DNA of 64,000 bases from assembly GCF_004210375.1 (NCBI RefSeq), contig NC_134833.1, forward strand, positions 145,444,127 through 145,508,126, read 5' to 3'. Below are positions 33,001 through 45,143 of this stretch, one piece after another. Under the pieces are notes generated by a model that saw nothing but the letters and a program-made list of their open reading frames with translations, was not told the origin of the DNA and did not search any database. Numbering within the stretch: position 1 is the stretch's first letter; every line of letters starts with the position of its first letter. The stretch is from Tachypleus tridentatus (lineage: Eukaryota > Arthropoda > Merostomata > Xiphosura > Limulidae). Both the position numbers and the translations under genes were made by a program.

Positions 33001-33986
33001 TCCTGTTAAAGCTCATCAAAAGGCAAACACGTTGTGATATATTGCCTGTAAGCACGTCTATTAAATAAAAACACCTAAACAAAAACTAGCAATACAAGTC
33101 GAGTAGAGGCTTCAGGCCGTTGAAATCGCTCCTTTTGTGTTCTAATTATGCAAGAAAATACAATATTTTTACTATCTATGATAAGAGAATATATTGTTCT
33201 TTCATCATAAAGCACTAGCACTTTATTAGAGGGCGGCGATAATCTAAAATTTCATGGATAATGAGGGCTACAAACAGAGGTCTAATGAGCCATGTTGTAA
33301 TATTGAGGGTCAGACTAAAGGGAGCGTAGGGGGTGTGATGTAAGGCCCTCTGGATCCGAGAGGCCCGAAACTGTCGATAACTGTACACTAAACATACTCT
33401 ATGGTCAGCGCCTTCGGCAGCTAAGGAGAGTAAGGCGTTCGACAATAAAACCGGTTAGACATGCATAAAAAACAACTGGCGTAGGAAAACCGCACAATGT
33501 ACACATAAGATTGATACAGCTACAAGCTACAATGGCCTGCCGGATCGAGCTCACAGGAGTATACGCTTGAGAGTAATATTTTCTAATTTCATGCTCTGTT
33601 CAATCTGTTGTGATGAAAATTTAATTAATCTTACACTACGTACAAGACGTACGTAGATTCTGTGATAGTGATTGCACACCTTGCATGTATACTTAGGCCT
33701 ACTGACTGATACTTACGAACTATCACTTTGATCGAAAGGCTTAGAAGCACGCCTATATTAAAGTTGTAAATTTCGGCTACTGAAAAAGCCTGCATCTAGG
33801 CATAATTATGCAATTCGATTGGTAAGAACACGAGAATCGCAAGAACAAACACACAATATGTAGGCCTATGATGCAATAAAACAATTCAACAGACAAAACT
33901 GTAGGGGGGATCATTATATGCACCACACACCCACCTAAAATAAAGGTGGGATGTATACCCCCATCCCCCCAGCATCTACGCCCCTG
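30056..33986 (-). mobile_element. hAT DNA transposon, TTF-finger type (unit M)
   Basis: Reversed copy. The 5' terminus CAGGGGCGTAGAT is intact at 33986. The other terminus is missing: the minisatellite runs directly into internal hAT sequence at about 30055, with some 30 terminal bases lost. It could therefore not be mobilised as it stands. Confidence 0.82.
30545..32738 (-). pseudogene. hAT transposase, TTF-zinc-finger/ZMYM1-like (unit M)
   Basis: The least decayed copy over the finger. After FQGK it reads WFDEFSWLHFD with no stop, where L and R share a stop and a three-base loss. A long open stretch at 31510-31863 carries the catalytic block FALMVDGTQ, CVRYVDENLDIHEIF and the FFHCGAHKA block. 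The C-terminal open stretch 30613-30882 carries VYPVFTCQCERSFSSLRR, the hAT dimerisation region. Frame changes after about codon 40 of the N-terminal part still inactivate it. This version is the outgroup to L and R. Confidence 0.85.
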
Positions 33987-34029
33987 TCTAATTTGGCAAA
34001 CTCTCTGTATACATGGTAAGTATTTCTGC

Positions 34030-34705
34030 TGACAGTTAATGATTCAATAAAGGAACATGAACATTGGACAGTAAATGTTGTCATCATTTCTGTGATCAAA
34101 ATGCTACATACAAAGCTAGTTTTACTTTGCATGTAATACTATTCAGTAACAAAACAATTAACAATCACAAAATAAACAAACAAGTATTACGACTATAGTT
34201 TTGGAAGCGTGTGTTTAGGACACCAGTGAACATCGGTCAAGTTCCTTTCAGCTATCACCTGTCCAGCAGAGTCTAGAAAGAACAAGCAATGCATTCCATC
34301 CAAATGCCTAGTAGCACAGTAAAGTGCCCCAAATCAAAATTACGGTTTGCCTCAAGAGCAGTTCAGTTTGTAAGTTTGGCCTTTCACCTTGGTATAGCTT
34401 GTCTGAAAGTAGGGGAACACTTTCTCATGATTTATGACGCTTAAATATACGGCACTGCTAATAGCAGTTTTCCCTAATTTGTATAGTAAAATAAGCATGT
34501 TTTATTTCACCAATCATCAATAACTGTCCATATTTCTACCTGTTGCTAATTATCTCATCCAGTCAATATTAAAAGAGTGTCGATAAAAGATAAACAAAAG
34601 CATGCTTACTTTGGAGATCCCGAGAGCACTGAATCCATAAAACTTGTGTATCTGGGAGACATTTCGTAACTTCTCAGTATACATTACAAATATATCTGTT
34701 GACAG
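34030..34705 (-). repeat. Unclassified direct repeat, first copy in unit M
   Basis: Reverse complement of the 756-1417 repeat with the same internal landmarks. The second copy of the pair is at 29400-29935. The transposon of unit M lies between them. Confidence 0.72.
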
Positions 34706-35340
34706 TTCTTAAAGTTATATTTATAAATTACATCAACAAAGATATAATCAAACCTTCAGAATTAGCAGTCGTGAAAGTTGGGTGCTTGTTGCAAGGAGAG
34801 AACTTAAAATTCTACTGTATGATAAACAAAGGTTTGTTGTATGTATTATAGTTATTTTGATAATTGTCTGGATTTAGGATACCAAAGTGGGAATTTCTCA
34901 TTGGTTTTTGTTTAAAATTAGAACAAATTGATGACAAAGACGATTATAAAGTAATCCATATTGACTCTTTTAAAGTTAGAACAACTTGATGACAAAGAGC
35001 GTCATAAAGACCACCGCTATTGTCTCTGAAGTTAAAACAAATTGACGAGAGTTGAAGGTTGTAACTTCTTCATTATTTCTCTAAATCTTAATTATAGTTA
35101 ACGACACATCTTTTATCAGTAAACTTATGCTTCTAATCTTTACTTTGTTCCACACATTTGTTTGATAATACTACTACCCTTACCCTTATTCTTCTGCGGT
35201 GATAAGCGAACGCGGACAGAGTAGACCAGTTGGTGGTTTTTGATCTACTGCACTACACGTGCAGAAGGGTGTGTTATTTTAAGTAAATATGACACCTAAC
35301 AGAACATTTAAGTGTTACTTACTGGTTTTGTGGGTCATGT

Positions 35341-35415
35341 AAATTCAAATATTACGAAACGGTAATTCTGGCTATATACATTCAAATATTACGTAACGGT
35401 AATTCTGGTCATATA
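35341..35415 (-). repeat. 37-bp tandem repeat, two copies (unit M)
   Basis: Mirror counterpart of the repeat at the start of unit L, with one unit fewer. The copy-number change helps separate unit M from L and R. Confidence 0.8.
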
Positions 35416-35477
35416 AGTTATGTACTGTATTTGACGTTTTTATGAACTGCACCTTCCTGGAGTTTAGGATTATATGA

Positions 35478-35989
35478 GGTTTTATTAATATATTTTAAAC
35501 ATGTAGTAAAAGTTTTGTGAAACGGAGAGCGCCTAGGTACGTTTCGTGTTCCAGAGATGACGTGTCCACTTTTGTCTCTGTACTGGTAGTCTCGTTAATA
35601 ATATTAGCTAATGTATCTAATTATATTACTTTTAAATATTTATTTATTAGTAAATTTTAGTTATAGATTTTGTTTCGCATTATCAACTTAATATAAGTAT
35701 TTGGGACTAACCTAAATCTCCTAAGCTGGTCTAGCCTGATGAGAAGTTATTGGGATTGAGGCCGAAAATGATACTTTTCATAAAAACGAACGTTAGAAAA
35801 AGACATAAAATTATCTATACTTATTAAAAGGTTTATTTGTTTTTTTAGATTCATTCGAAGAAGGTAGCTTGCTTTGATCTTAAGTTAATATTAATGTAAT
35901 TTGTATATTGTTTGTATCATTAATAACAGTTAGCTTCGGCTGTTATAATCGCAATAATTAATATTTTCACTTTTTGGGCGACTTTTTTC
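35478..35989. other. Inter-unit linker, long form
   Basis: About 500 bases of AT-rich sequence linking the A end of unit M to the F end of unit R. The equivalent linker at 61064-61160 keeps only the two flanks (including AGTTAGCTTCGGCTG) and lacks about 415 bases. No open frame, repeat or RNA signature is visible here. It could be ancestral sequence lost elsewhere, or an unclassified insertion. Confidence 0.7.
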
Positions 35990-37109
35990 TGAAAAAGCAC
36001 ATTTATGTAAGCCTTCAAAGTGTTATTTCAAAATACCTTAAGATACACAAAGAACAACACTGTTTTGAAGGATGCGTTTTGAATTCCAGTGTCTTACTAA
36101 AATATTTTCATATTTATTGAAAGTGTATCTAATTGGTTAGCATTTTGAGTCTCGAGTTATTTTATTTACAGGACTGGTTATGTAAAACTATATTATTCCT
36201 CAAAATGTACGAGTATAAATTGTATGTTCATAAAATGTCTCCTGCTACATTACAGGATCACAGTCTCTGTTTTCAGTAAGGATGCTCCGTTCAGAATTTA
36301 GTACTTGATACGTTGTGGTAAGTATTTGAGAATAATACGAATCTTATTTTATTTATTTGTTGTACCTAGCTATGATGGGTTTAGTTTTAAGCCTTAGCCA
36401 CTTGACATCTTTAATTAATTGGTACTATATTAATTACTTAAAATAAATCTTGTTACATGGAGCTTAAACATCATACAACTATTGTTTAAGCAGTTTCAAC
36501 ATCATTATTATTACCATTTTGTTTTCATCCGTGTGTGTGTGCGTGTGTCTATCACCAATATTTTTCGAAAACAGTTGGGTAGATTTGAACGAAAGATAGT
36601 ATACACTTGGACTATGACCCAACTTTAAAGTGATTAATATTTGGAGGGCCGATGTCAAAGGTAACAGCGAGCTCACGATAAAAAATCACATTTGTTGCCA
36701 TGGAGACCGATTTTGTACATTACTTTTGTTTTATATTCTATACAAAAACAAACGGATTTGTTAAAACTTTGTAATCTTATGTAGAATATTATTACCTATT
36801 GTTCGTTGATGTTCATAACGACAAACATTCATACACATTTTCATATGTTTTAAGGACCAAATATGGTCAACGCCATTCAGGTACTGGTATTATTGTTTAA
36901 AAAATCAATATTGTTTTATTAATGACTGAATTAAAGGTATTGCGTTGAGCAGGTTACAAAATCATAATTTAGAATGCACTTAGTTACTGATAAATTTAAC
37001 GCCATCCTTTTATTTCGCTCTAAAACATCCTGTACTTATCAATCTGATTTAGAAACATTGTTGTGGAGCAGCACTTGGTTGAGTGAGGCCTGTTTCTTGG
37101 AAAAATAAC

Positions 37110-37178
37110 GCCGTCCGGTGGAGAGACCGTGGTAGCGCCTTCGCCAGCCTCCGGACGCCCGCGTTCTGTATACTTCGT
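37110..37178 (-). repeat. GC-rich 60-bp minisatellite, single residual copy (unit R)
   Basis: One reversed unit (GGAGAGACCGTGGTAGCGCC, TTCGCCAGCCTCCGGACG) remains. It is joined directly to sequence equivalent to about 24335 of unit L, so the other units plus about 0.7 kb of flank were removed in one deletion. Confidence 0.88.
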
Positions 37179-37998
37179 CATTTGATTATCGTCCGTAACG
37201 AATACATTGGATATAGATGAGTCTCTAGGGTAAAAAATGTAATGACGCGAGGTTAAAATATAAAAACAAAATTACTAAAGCAATCTTACACTCCATCATT
37301 ACGAAATTCTAAAATACGTATAGAATAACTAAAACCATAAACCTCTCCTTCTTCTCATCTGCTGGTATTTATACAACTCGTTTTTGATAAATTCTAAAAG
37401 CTCTGAAATTGCGCATGCTCATAAATATCCCGTAGAGAGAACAGTCCGTATGCATTGTATGATAGAGGGAGGTAAAGTTAATTTCCGGCCTCTTTCCCTA
37501 TACATATGTTCCTTACTATTTGCATATTGGGAATATTCTCTAAACAGTATTATAATTATCGTTTTTTGCGCTATGTACGGATGGCACGGACACTAGTTTT
37601 AAATTAATACAAAACTCATCTAGATTTTCTGATCCACATGTCATGAAAAGGTACATATAGTGTCTTACCGTTATCGCTCTTTTATAAGAAAGATACACTT
37701 TCTATTAACTTATAGAGCGAAATCGTAGACACGAGCTTTGACCATTATGTTTATTATAATACTATCTTAAAGTCTGGAATCTATTAAATACATTTTACAA
37801 CCAACTAACCCTCGTATACCATCTTACCAAAATAGTAAAGAAACATACACAAGGAAAAACCAAATCACAGCTCCTTCGACAACTAGAACTGGCGACTGAA
37901 CTTAAAAAGAAAAACAAAAAAGATTGAAACTGGCAAAACATAGGGATTAAGATTTTGTATTCATAAAATATTGTAAATTATTCATAAAAAATATTTTA

Positions 37999-39204
37999 AG
38001 GTTGCCTGATTTAAAACTATAATGATTCTAATGAAATTCCGAGATAGCTATACACAAAGTAGGTGAGTTCTTTATATCAGTCATCACTTAAATAATGTCT
38101 GATTTGAGATTCAGTAAAGGAGAAAGGATTTCAAACACTTTTAATGTTATGTAATTAATAATGTATGTTCCATTATTATTAATTACTCCTTGCCAACGAT
38201 TCACAAGCTTCTTCCATAAAATTGTTGGGGTTTGGAGTAAAAGAATGTAGAGAGGGTAGTTTTTAGATGTTTATGTGTTCCAAGCTCTTTTCTATCAAGA
38301 AAGTTCTGCAAACTTCAGAAGAGATGAGAATCAGATGGAGCAAATTCTGGAGAATAAGGAGAATGATGGAAGTTTTAACCAGTCTAGCTCTTCGATCTTT
38401 GCAGATGTAATCCTTGTTGTATGGGGCCGTGCATTATCCTGGTGTAACACAACACCTTTACAATTGACCAAAACAGGCTTCTTATCTTTTAGTGTAACAT
38501 TCAAGCGCACTAACTGTTTTGACAATAGAAGTCTGAAGTAATCCTTAGATTGAGTGGCACCAACTCAAAGTAGAGCACACCAACGATATCCCACCAAATG
38601 CTTAACAAGACTTTCCTAGGGTCTAAGTCCATTTTGGGCTGTGCTTTAGCCAATTTACCTCCACTGATCCATTATCTCCGGCACTTAGAAACTGCTATAA
38701 AATATCAATTTTTTCACATCCAGTCACTAACATGTCCAAAAACGGTGAGTTACGTTGACGAGAAGACAGATAAGTACAAATGTCCACTCTTGTTCTAAGG
38801 TTGGCTTCTGTCAAATCATGGGGAACCTTACGTTTTAAGAGTTGACATTTTTCCAAGTTGTTGCAGATGACGGTGAACTGTTGAATGGGTTGAATTAAGC
38901 TTCTGTCTAGTTCTCCAACTGTAACAGCACAATCTTCATCAAGTGCACCAGCAGAACGTCAGGAAATAAACTCAACAGGACGACCTGAACGTGGTGCATC
39001 ACTTAAGGTGTAGACACATCCATCTTCATAAGAGTTTATTTTATTAATGATCTGAAAAGTGGAGTTGGTTTAGGTTCTTTCATTTGTCTGGACAGGTGTA
39101 TACACGTCTTAGTATATATTGTAGTCATTACAACCTTCTAAACAGAAAGAAATGGTGATTTTCTTCTGTATTAAATTTTGGGACATTACTAATGGGTTAA
39201 CCTG
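37999..39204 (-). mobile_element. Mariner-type DNA transposon fossil (unit R)
   Basis: Mirror of the unit L element, with ends CAGGTTAACCCATTAG (reversed, 39204) and AAGGTTGCCTGAT (37999). The conserved transposase block 38331-38525 reads KGVVLHQDNARPHTTRIT. Three bases present here in GRPVEF are lost in L. Confidence 0.78.
38200..39070 (-). pseudogene. Mariner transposase (unit R)
   Basis: Minus-strand remnant with PRSGRPVEF, HQDNARPHTTRIT and the same GCEK replacement at the first catalytic site. It is broken in several places, largely the same ones as in unit L. The mariner was therefore already dead when the block was copied. Confidence 0.85.
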
Positions 39205-39877
39205 ATATAAATGAATTATTTTCTTTCTGAAGTGTTCAGTTTTCGGTGAAGTGGCATATCCTTTTATATCTTTGAATGGTTTGATTCCATTTTTCAAATT
39301 TATTAGCTAGTTTTACCTAGCTTTTGTGTTTAGTGATTTTTCGTATTTGTTTAGGTTAAATACTGAGTACAATATTTTGTAGGTTACATATTTTAAACAT
39401 AATTTACGGGACATAAAATGCAAGCTCACATTATTTAGAGCTGTAATTTTTATTCTAGAAAAATATGATACCGGACTTAAGTGTTGTAAGTCCAAAAATT
39501 TACTTACCTAACCGAGGGACAATTACACATTGGACAAATTTGTGTGATATATAAAATTGAATGGCACAAATTGTGTTATTCTAGTTGAGAACAAGCGTAC
39601 GACACTACCAACATACATGTATTTGAAACTATAAATATAGTCATAATGAAAATATCTTTAATTCGCTAAAGCAGTGGAGTTCATTGAGTCAGTCTCAGGT
39701 GTTCGGCGAAGGTCAAAACACGCACACTGTGTGTGTGTCCATTCCGTTCATTCCACTCGTATGATTCGTGACGCCATGCCCACTTGGTTTGTTTGTTTGT
39801 TTCTTTTGGAATTTCACACAAAGCTACGGGAGGCTATCTGTGCTAGCCGTCCCTAATTTAGCAGTGTATGCCTTGAG

Positions 39878-42530
39878 CAGGGGTTCTTAACCAGGGGCTG
39901 CGAGGATGCCCATGAATAATTAAAGCAAATTTATACTTTTCCATAAGAGTATGCTTTATATTTCTCCTAAGAAGATACATTTTTGCTTCAGCAGTGTTCC
40001 GAGATAAAGTTAAACCTAAACCTGATTTCCTAATGAAGTGGTAAAGTTGCATCAGATTCCAATACAGGGTAAACAAACGGGTATGTCATTTGGATAGACG
40101 AGGAAGGGACGCGTACAGGACACGTGCGCAACACGGAGAGAGAGGGAGGTTATCATCACGTCTCAGTCCACACCACCCATCCATGCCATCAACACGTGAG
40201 TTATGGTTTCCCTGTTTCAATGTGTTTTTTTTTTCTGATGCATAACAGTAGGGTGGAAGATTGGTTATGTATTATTTCAGATTTTGCTTTCTACACATTT
40301 ATTTAAATGAGCGATGGGTTGTTTACATAACATACATTATCATTGTAGCAGTGTAGCCGTTACAATATTTTCATAGAATGTATTGTCATGCCTACAAATC
40401 TACTGATTAAACCAGGTATTTCAGTCTCTCCATCACATATTTTAGAGATAATTCATAAAAAAAAAAAAAACACCTACACATGAATGTGTTTCTTTTCCAG
40501 ATTTGTCTGCAGTATGTCGAAGAAACGAAAGTGGAATGACGAATATGTCAAGTTTGGTTTCACCTGTACTACAGAGAAGTATGGGACACAACGTCCACAG
40601 TGTATCCTGTGCAGCACACTCTTCTCTAATGCGAACTTAAAGCCATCAAAGCTTGATGAACATTTCCAGAACAAACATGGTGGCAGGGATGCAGGAAATG
40701 ACATTGTGACATTAAGGGTCAAAAGAGCTAGGTTTGATCAGGTTGGCACATTGCCGACTTATGGATTTTCGCCAACAGAGAAACCTTTACTGCGTGCTTC
40801 TTATGAAGTTGCATACCAGATTGCTAAATCAAAGAAACCCCATACAATTGGTGAGGAACTGATCAAGCCATGTGCCCTTGAAATGGCAAAGATTGTTCTC
40901 CGCAAGGAAGCTGAGAAGAAACTCCAACAAGGGTCTTTGTCAAATGATGTAATCCATAACCGAATCATCGACATGAGTGTTGACATCCTGGAACAAGTTG
41001 TAGCTGACTTCAAGGCTAGTCCAGTTAAGATTAGCCTACAAGTGGATGAATCAACAGATGTATCCAACTGTTGTCAGCTATTGGCAGTAGTTCGTTACGT
41101 GAAGGAGAAAAAGTGGAAGAAAGTTTCCTTTTCTGTCAGTCCTTAAAGACAACTGCACAAGCTATAGATGTGCTTAACAAAATACAAGAATTTTTCTCAA
41201 GAAACGAACTTCACCTTGACAAAATTGGTTCAATATGTACAGATGGTGCACCAGCAATGCTGGGCAATCGTTCTGGGTTTGCTGCATTAATGAGGAAAGA
41301 AGTTCCTAATCTGAAAATCACTCACTGCTTTCTTCATCGTCACTCTCTTGCAGCAAAGACATTGCCCCCAGATCTCAAGAAAACTCTGAATATTTGTGTC
41401 AAGGTTGTAAACTTTATTCGCAGCCGAGCTTTGAATCATCGATTGTTTCAGTCACTTTGTGAGGAAATGGGTCAGGAACACACTGTTCTTTTGTACCACA
41501 CTGAAGTGAGGTGATTGTCACGTGGTCGTGTGCTGTTTCGCGTGTTTGAACTGAGAGGAGAAATTCATCAGTTTCTCCGTGAAATGGTACAAGAACTGGC
41601 TATATATTTCAAAGAACCTAGTTTTGTTCAGATGCTTGCCTATTTGGCTGATGTGTTTTTAGCTCTCAATGAACTCAATCTCTCTCTGCAAGGAAGGGGA
41701 CTCAACATTGTGACTGCAATCGCGAAATTGGCTGCATTCAAAGAAAAACTTGTCTTGTGGATAAAGCGTGTGAAGATGGGGAATTTGACAAATTTCCCCT
41801 GCCTGGAAGAGACAGTCACAGAAAATTCTACCCTGCATCCAGACTTTGTTGCTAAAGTTGTTGAACATATGCAGTTGCTGCGTACTTCATTTGAGGGTTA
41901 CTTCTCGTGTGGAGAGCTGCAAACCTATGACAACTGGATCCTGAATCCTTTCATGCAGAATTTGGAAGATGTCAGCGGCATCAAGGAAGATCTCATCGAC
42001 CTTAGACAAAATCGTGAAAACCAAATGGAGTTCACCAATAGTCAACTGGAACACTTCTGGGCTTCTCAGCTGGAAGCATACCCTGCATTAGCGAAGAAAG
42101 CTCTTGAAGTGCTGGTACCATTTGCAACTACTTACTTGTGTGAACAAGGATTTTCTTGTCTACTTCACATCCAAACAAAATGCAGAAATCGGCTGAATTC
42201 TGAACATGACATGCGAGTGGCACTCAGTACAAGACGCCAAGATTTGATGCCATCATAGAGAAAAAACAGCAGCAACGAAGTCACTAAGTTTACTGTGCAT
42301 TACAGGCTAAATAAAAACATCATTAACAAAATTGAAATTAATTTTTCATTATGTACCCTGAATTTTTGTCTTGAAAAAAGGTATGCTGTATGTATGAAGA
42401 TTAAAAAAAAATTTTTGATTACATCAACTTTGTATTTTTAGCTTTTTTTATATTTAAGTTTCCAGGGGGTGCGAGAAATGATTACTGATTTGAAAGGGGT
42501 GCAAACACTGAAAAAGGTTAAGAACCACTG
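39878..42530 (+). mobile_element. hAT DNA transposon 1, BED-finger SCAND3/ZBED5-like (unit R)
   Basis: Length 2653 bases, with termini CAGGGGTTCTTAACC and reversed CAGTGGTTCTTAACC. Target-site duplications GCCTTGAG (39870-39877) and GCCTAGAG (42531-42538) differ at one base. It occupies the same SINE position as in unit L, so this is a single insertion copied with the block. Confidence 0.93.
40514..42258 (+). pseudogene. hAT-1 transposase, BED-finger type, nearly intact (unit R)
   Basis: Same transposase as at 18281-20006, with all domains present: the finger (CILC, HFQNKH), VDESTDVS, CTDGAPAMLG, HTEVR, and CEQGFSCLLHIQTK at the C-terminus, ending DLMPS and a stop. The defects differ from unit L. 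There is an extra A in the AAAAA run near 41110 and two bases fewer in the following T run (frame change near 41135), and TGG has become TGA at 41512-41514 in the HTEVRW motif. The region that is shifted in L is intact here. The two units thus decayed independently after copying. Non-functional as it stands. Confidence 0.92.
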
Positions 42531-42849
42531 GCCTAGAGGGAAGAAAACTAGTCATCACCACCCACCGCCAACTCTTGGGCTACTCTTTTACCAACGAATA
42601 GTGGGATTGACCGTAACATTATAACGCCCCCACGGCTGGGAGGTTGAGCATGTTTGGCGCTACCGGGATGCGAACCCTCGATCCTCAGATTACGAGTCGC
42701 ACGCCTTAACACACTAGGCCATACTGGGCCTGTCCACTTGGCCATCATTGGCTGAGGTTGATCACGTCACATCACTTGGCCTTAATATCTGTGCTGCAGA
42801 AAACTTCGTGCGCTTAGTAGTCGATCTGTGACTGCAGTAATCCTGCGTC

Positions 42850-43774
42850 AGTTTTAATTTTTTCTAAACTTTCGATCTTGTGCGTAATAGTGCCCTGAAG
42901 AACCGCATCTTCAAAGAGCTATGTAATGAAATGGGCTCTGAATTTGAGGTACCTCTGTGCCTTTCTAACGATCGGTGGTTATCCCAGGAAAAGGTACTGA
43001 ATCGTGTTTTTGCCATGCGTGTGGAATTAGCACTGTTTTAGCGCGAGCACCAACATTGTCATGTAGATTGCTTCGAAAATCTGAGTACACTCTAATTTTG
43101 GCGTACATTACCGATATCTTCAATGCTTTCAATCATCTCAATCAACAGATACGGGGCGGTAGGGTCAACATCATCGAAGCGGTAAAACACCTGAAGGTTT
43201 TTAAAAAAAGCTACCATTATGGAAACGACGAACATAGAATGATAACTTTGCAAACTTTCCCCTGCTGGACGACTGCATAAGTAAGATCGAAGATGTCTCT
43301 GAAGAAGATGTTTCTTTTCTCGGGGAACTGAAGCAAGCGATTTCCGTGCACTCAGATGAGCTGGCAAAGTCTCTCGACGGATATTTCCTTACATGAGAGT
43401 CATATCCAGCATGTGTGAGACAGCCGTTCACTTTTAGTGTACCAACAGCATATGTCAATGATGAATACCTCGACGAAATCATTGAACTTCAGCAGAGCCA
43501 GATTCAACAGAAACATTTCAGAACAACAACGCTCCCAACGTTCTGGTGTCACAAAATCGTAGCGTACCCTCTTGTTGCTAAGAAAGCCCTTGAGATAATC
43601 ATACCGTTTGTTTTAACATATCCTTGCGAGCAATCCTTTTCGAGGATGGTAGACATAAATACCAAGAAAAGGAACATACTTTGTTGCGAAAATGATATAA
43701 GAGTGGCACTTGCCAAGGTGAAGCCGCGCATTTCTGAACTTGTCTCTGAGAGGCAACAGCAAAAGTCACATTGA
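42850..43774 (+). pseudogene. hAT-2 transposase, C-terminal half (unit R)
   Basis: Plus-strand counterpart with IFKELCNEMGSEFEV, LAYITDIFNAFNHLNQQIRG, and the C-terminal frame 43415-43774. That frame contains YLDEIIELQQSQIQQKHF, VAKKALEIIIPFVLTYPCEQ and SFSRMVDINTKKRN. It keeps more in-frame sequence upstream of the dimerisation domain than L but is still interrupted several times. Confidence 0.82.
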
Positions 43775-44177
43775 TTTGCAGTAAATATTCATTGAGTTAT
43801 ATTTTGTTTTTGTGTGAAATTCATGTTTTTTTGGTTTTGTTCTTTCAACACAGTGATATTATGTGTAACTGATGCATGGTTCATTTTCTCCACTAGTAAA
43901 ATATCTACTTATGTTTTGAAGTTGAAAAAATCATATTTTATTTTTTCAATTACGAAGGGTTTACTGAAACTTCCGGGGCTCAGTACCTCTAACAAGGTTA
44001 AGAACCACTGCACTAAAGTAAGTAGACATTTATCTCTGAGGTTTAGGAAACGTTCGAATTACGAAATATTATAGACCCTCAATTGTAACCTCCTAGTACT
44101 TAACCATTGACTGTCAACAATACTGAATTTACGTGTCTCAGAAGTAGTTTAGAAGATGCAATTAAATTAGGAACAAT

Positions 44178-44453
44178 GAAATGGTTTATTGTTTTAACAG
44201 TTTGTGTGTGGATATGGAAAATGTTAAATGCATAGTTTGTGAAGAAAATCTCATGTCAAATAATGAGAATATTTCATGTAAGGGTTTGTGTAAAGGCTGT
44301 TATATCAATGTCATCTTAAAACGTGCAGGAAGAAACAACTGAATAGAGATACAAACCTAATCAACTGGAAAAGTTGTGGAAGAAATCATGAGAGTATGGA
44401 TACTGAGAGCATTTAATAATCATTTTATGGAATTAGTTATGAGAAATTTATAA
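44178..44453 (+). pseudogene. Cysteine-pair open frame, disabled copy (unit R)
   Basis: Mirror counterpart of the 90-codon frame in unit L. It starts at the same ATGGTTTATTG and keeps CIVCEENLMSNNE and CKGCYINVILKRAG. It then meets two in-frame stops, after GRNN and after IEIQT, before the conserved KVVEEIMRVWIL tail. Confidence 0.45.
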
Positions 44454-45143
44454 AAATATACATAAACTCACGTCTTACATATCGTAAATGTAAATTCATC
44501 ATAACAATACTTCATTGTTACAGTTACTTTAAAAATTATCGATACCCAAGTTCATTGATTTAGTTGAATCTGATCTGGAACATTCTTATTCGCAAATAGA
44601 ACCTTGATACACGTGTTTTTCAAAGCTCAACGTCATAAAAATATGTAGATATGCCATTAACGTTCCTAAAAAAAAAAGAGAGTAACTTCTGTGTTTGTTT
44701 ATTTTAAATTAAATGTTTTTGGATCCAAAACTAATATCCTAGTTTTAAACATCAATTAGTTTGTAAACATTCTTTAATATACAGTGTAGCTTCAGTTGTT
44801 TTCTGGTACTTTAGTTTTCTTGAACCGCAGAATCAAAAATGAAAACATTTTTATATTTACAGCGTGTAACTATATTATCAAATTTTTCGATCCCTAAAAG
44901 GATATGCAGCGTAGCTTTCAAAAAACTTTATTTTATGAATCTGTCGATTTATTCCTTTCCTGGATGTTAAAATTGATAATTACGTTTATCTGCAATTACA
45001 AAGAAAGCTTCATGTACATCTCAAACTTTTACTCCCTTTAATTTCAGTTCATGAGTGTCTATTTGGTTAAATTTTTTTAATTTTTATCATTATTTCGTAT
45101 TGTTTAAACGACGCAGTTTCGTTAGATTCAGTAATGTTTAGAA

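Larger units (their letters stand above)
27656..35477 (-). repeat. Macro-repeat unit M (reversed, partial, internally deleted)
   Basis: Reverse-complement copy of unit positions about 11200 down to 9371 (27656-29362), followed directly by 6059 down to 1 (29363-35477). The 3.3-kb block holding the LINE remnant and two SINEs is missing. The join sits in TATTTTATT-like sequence with about three bases of microhomology. It carries the type-2 markers also found in L2. Confidence 0.88.
39788..42730 (-). mobile_element. tRNA-derived SINE, full length, split by a hAT (unit R)
   Basis: Mirror of the split SINE in unit L. Target-site duplications TGCCCACTTGG (39777-39787) and TGTCCACTTGG (42731-42741) differ at one base. 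SINE DNA is 39788-39869 and 42531-42730, with hAT-1 in between. Confidence 0.92.
39672..44010 (+). mobile_element. hAT DNA transposon 2, BED/SCAND3-like, interrupted by a SINE (unit R)
   Basis: Mirror copy with termini CAGTGGAGTTC at 39672 and reversed CAGTGGTTCTTAACC at 44010. Target-site duplications CGCTAAAG (39664-39671) and CACTAAAG (44011-44018) differ at one position. The nested structure is identical to unit L. Confidence 0.87.
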
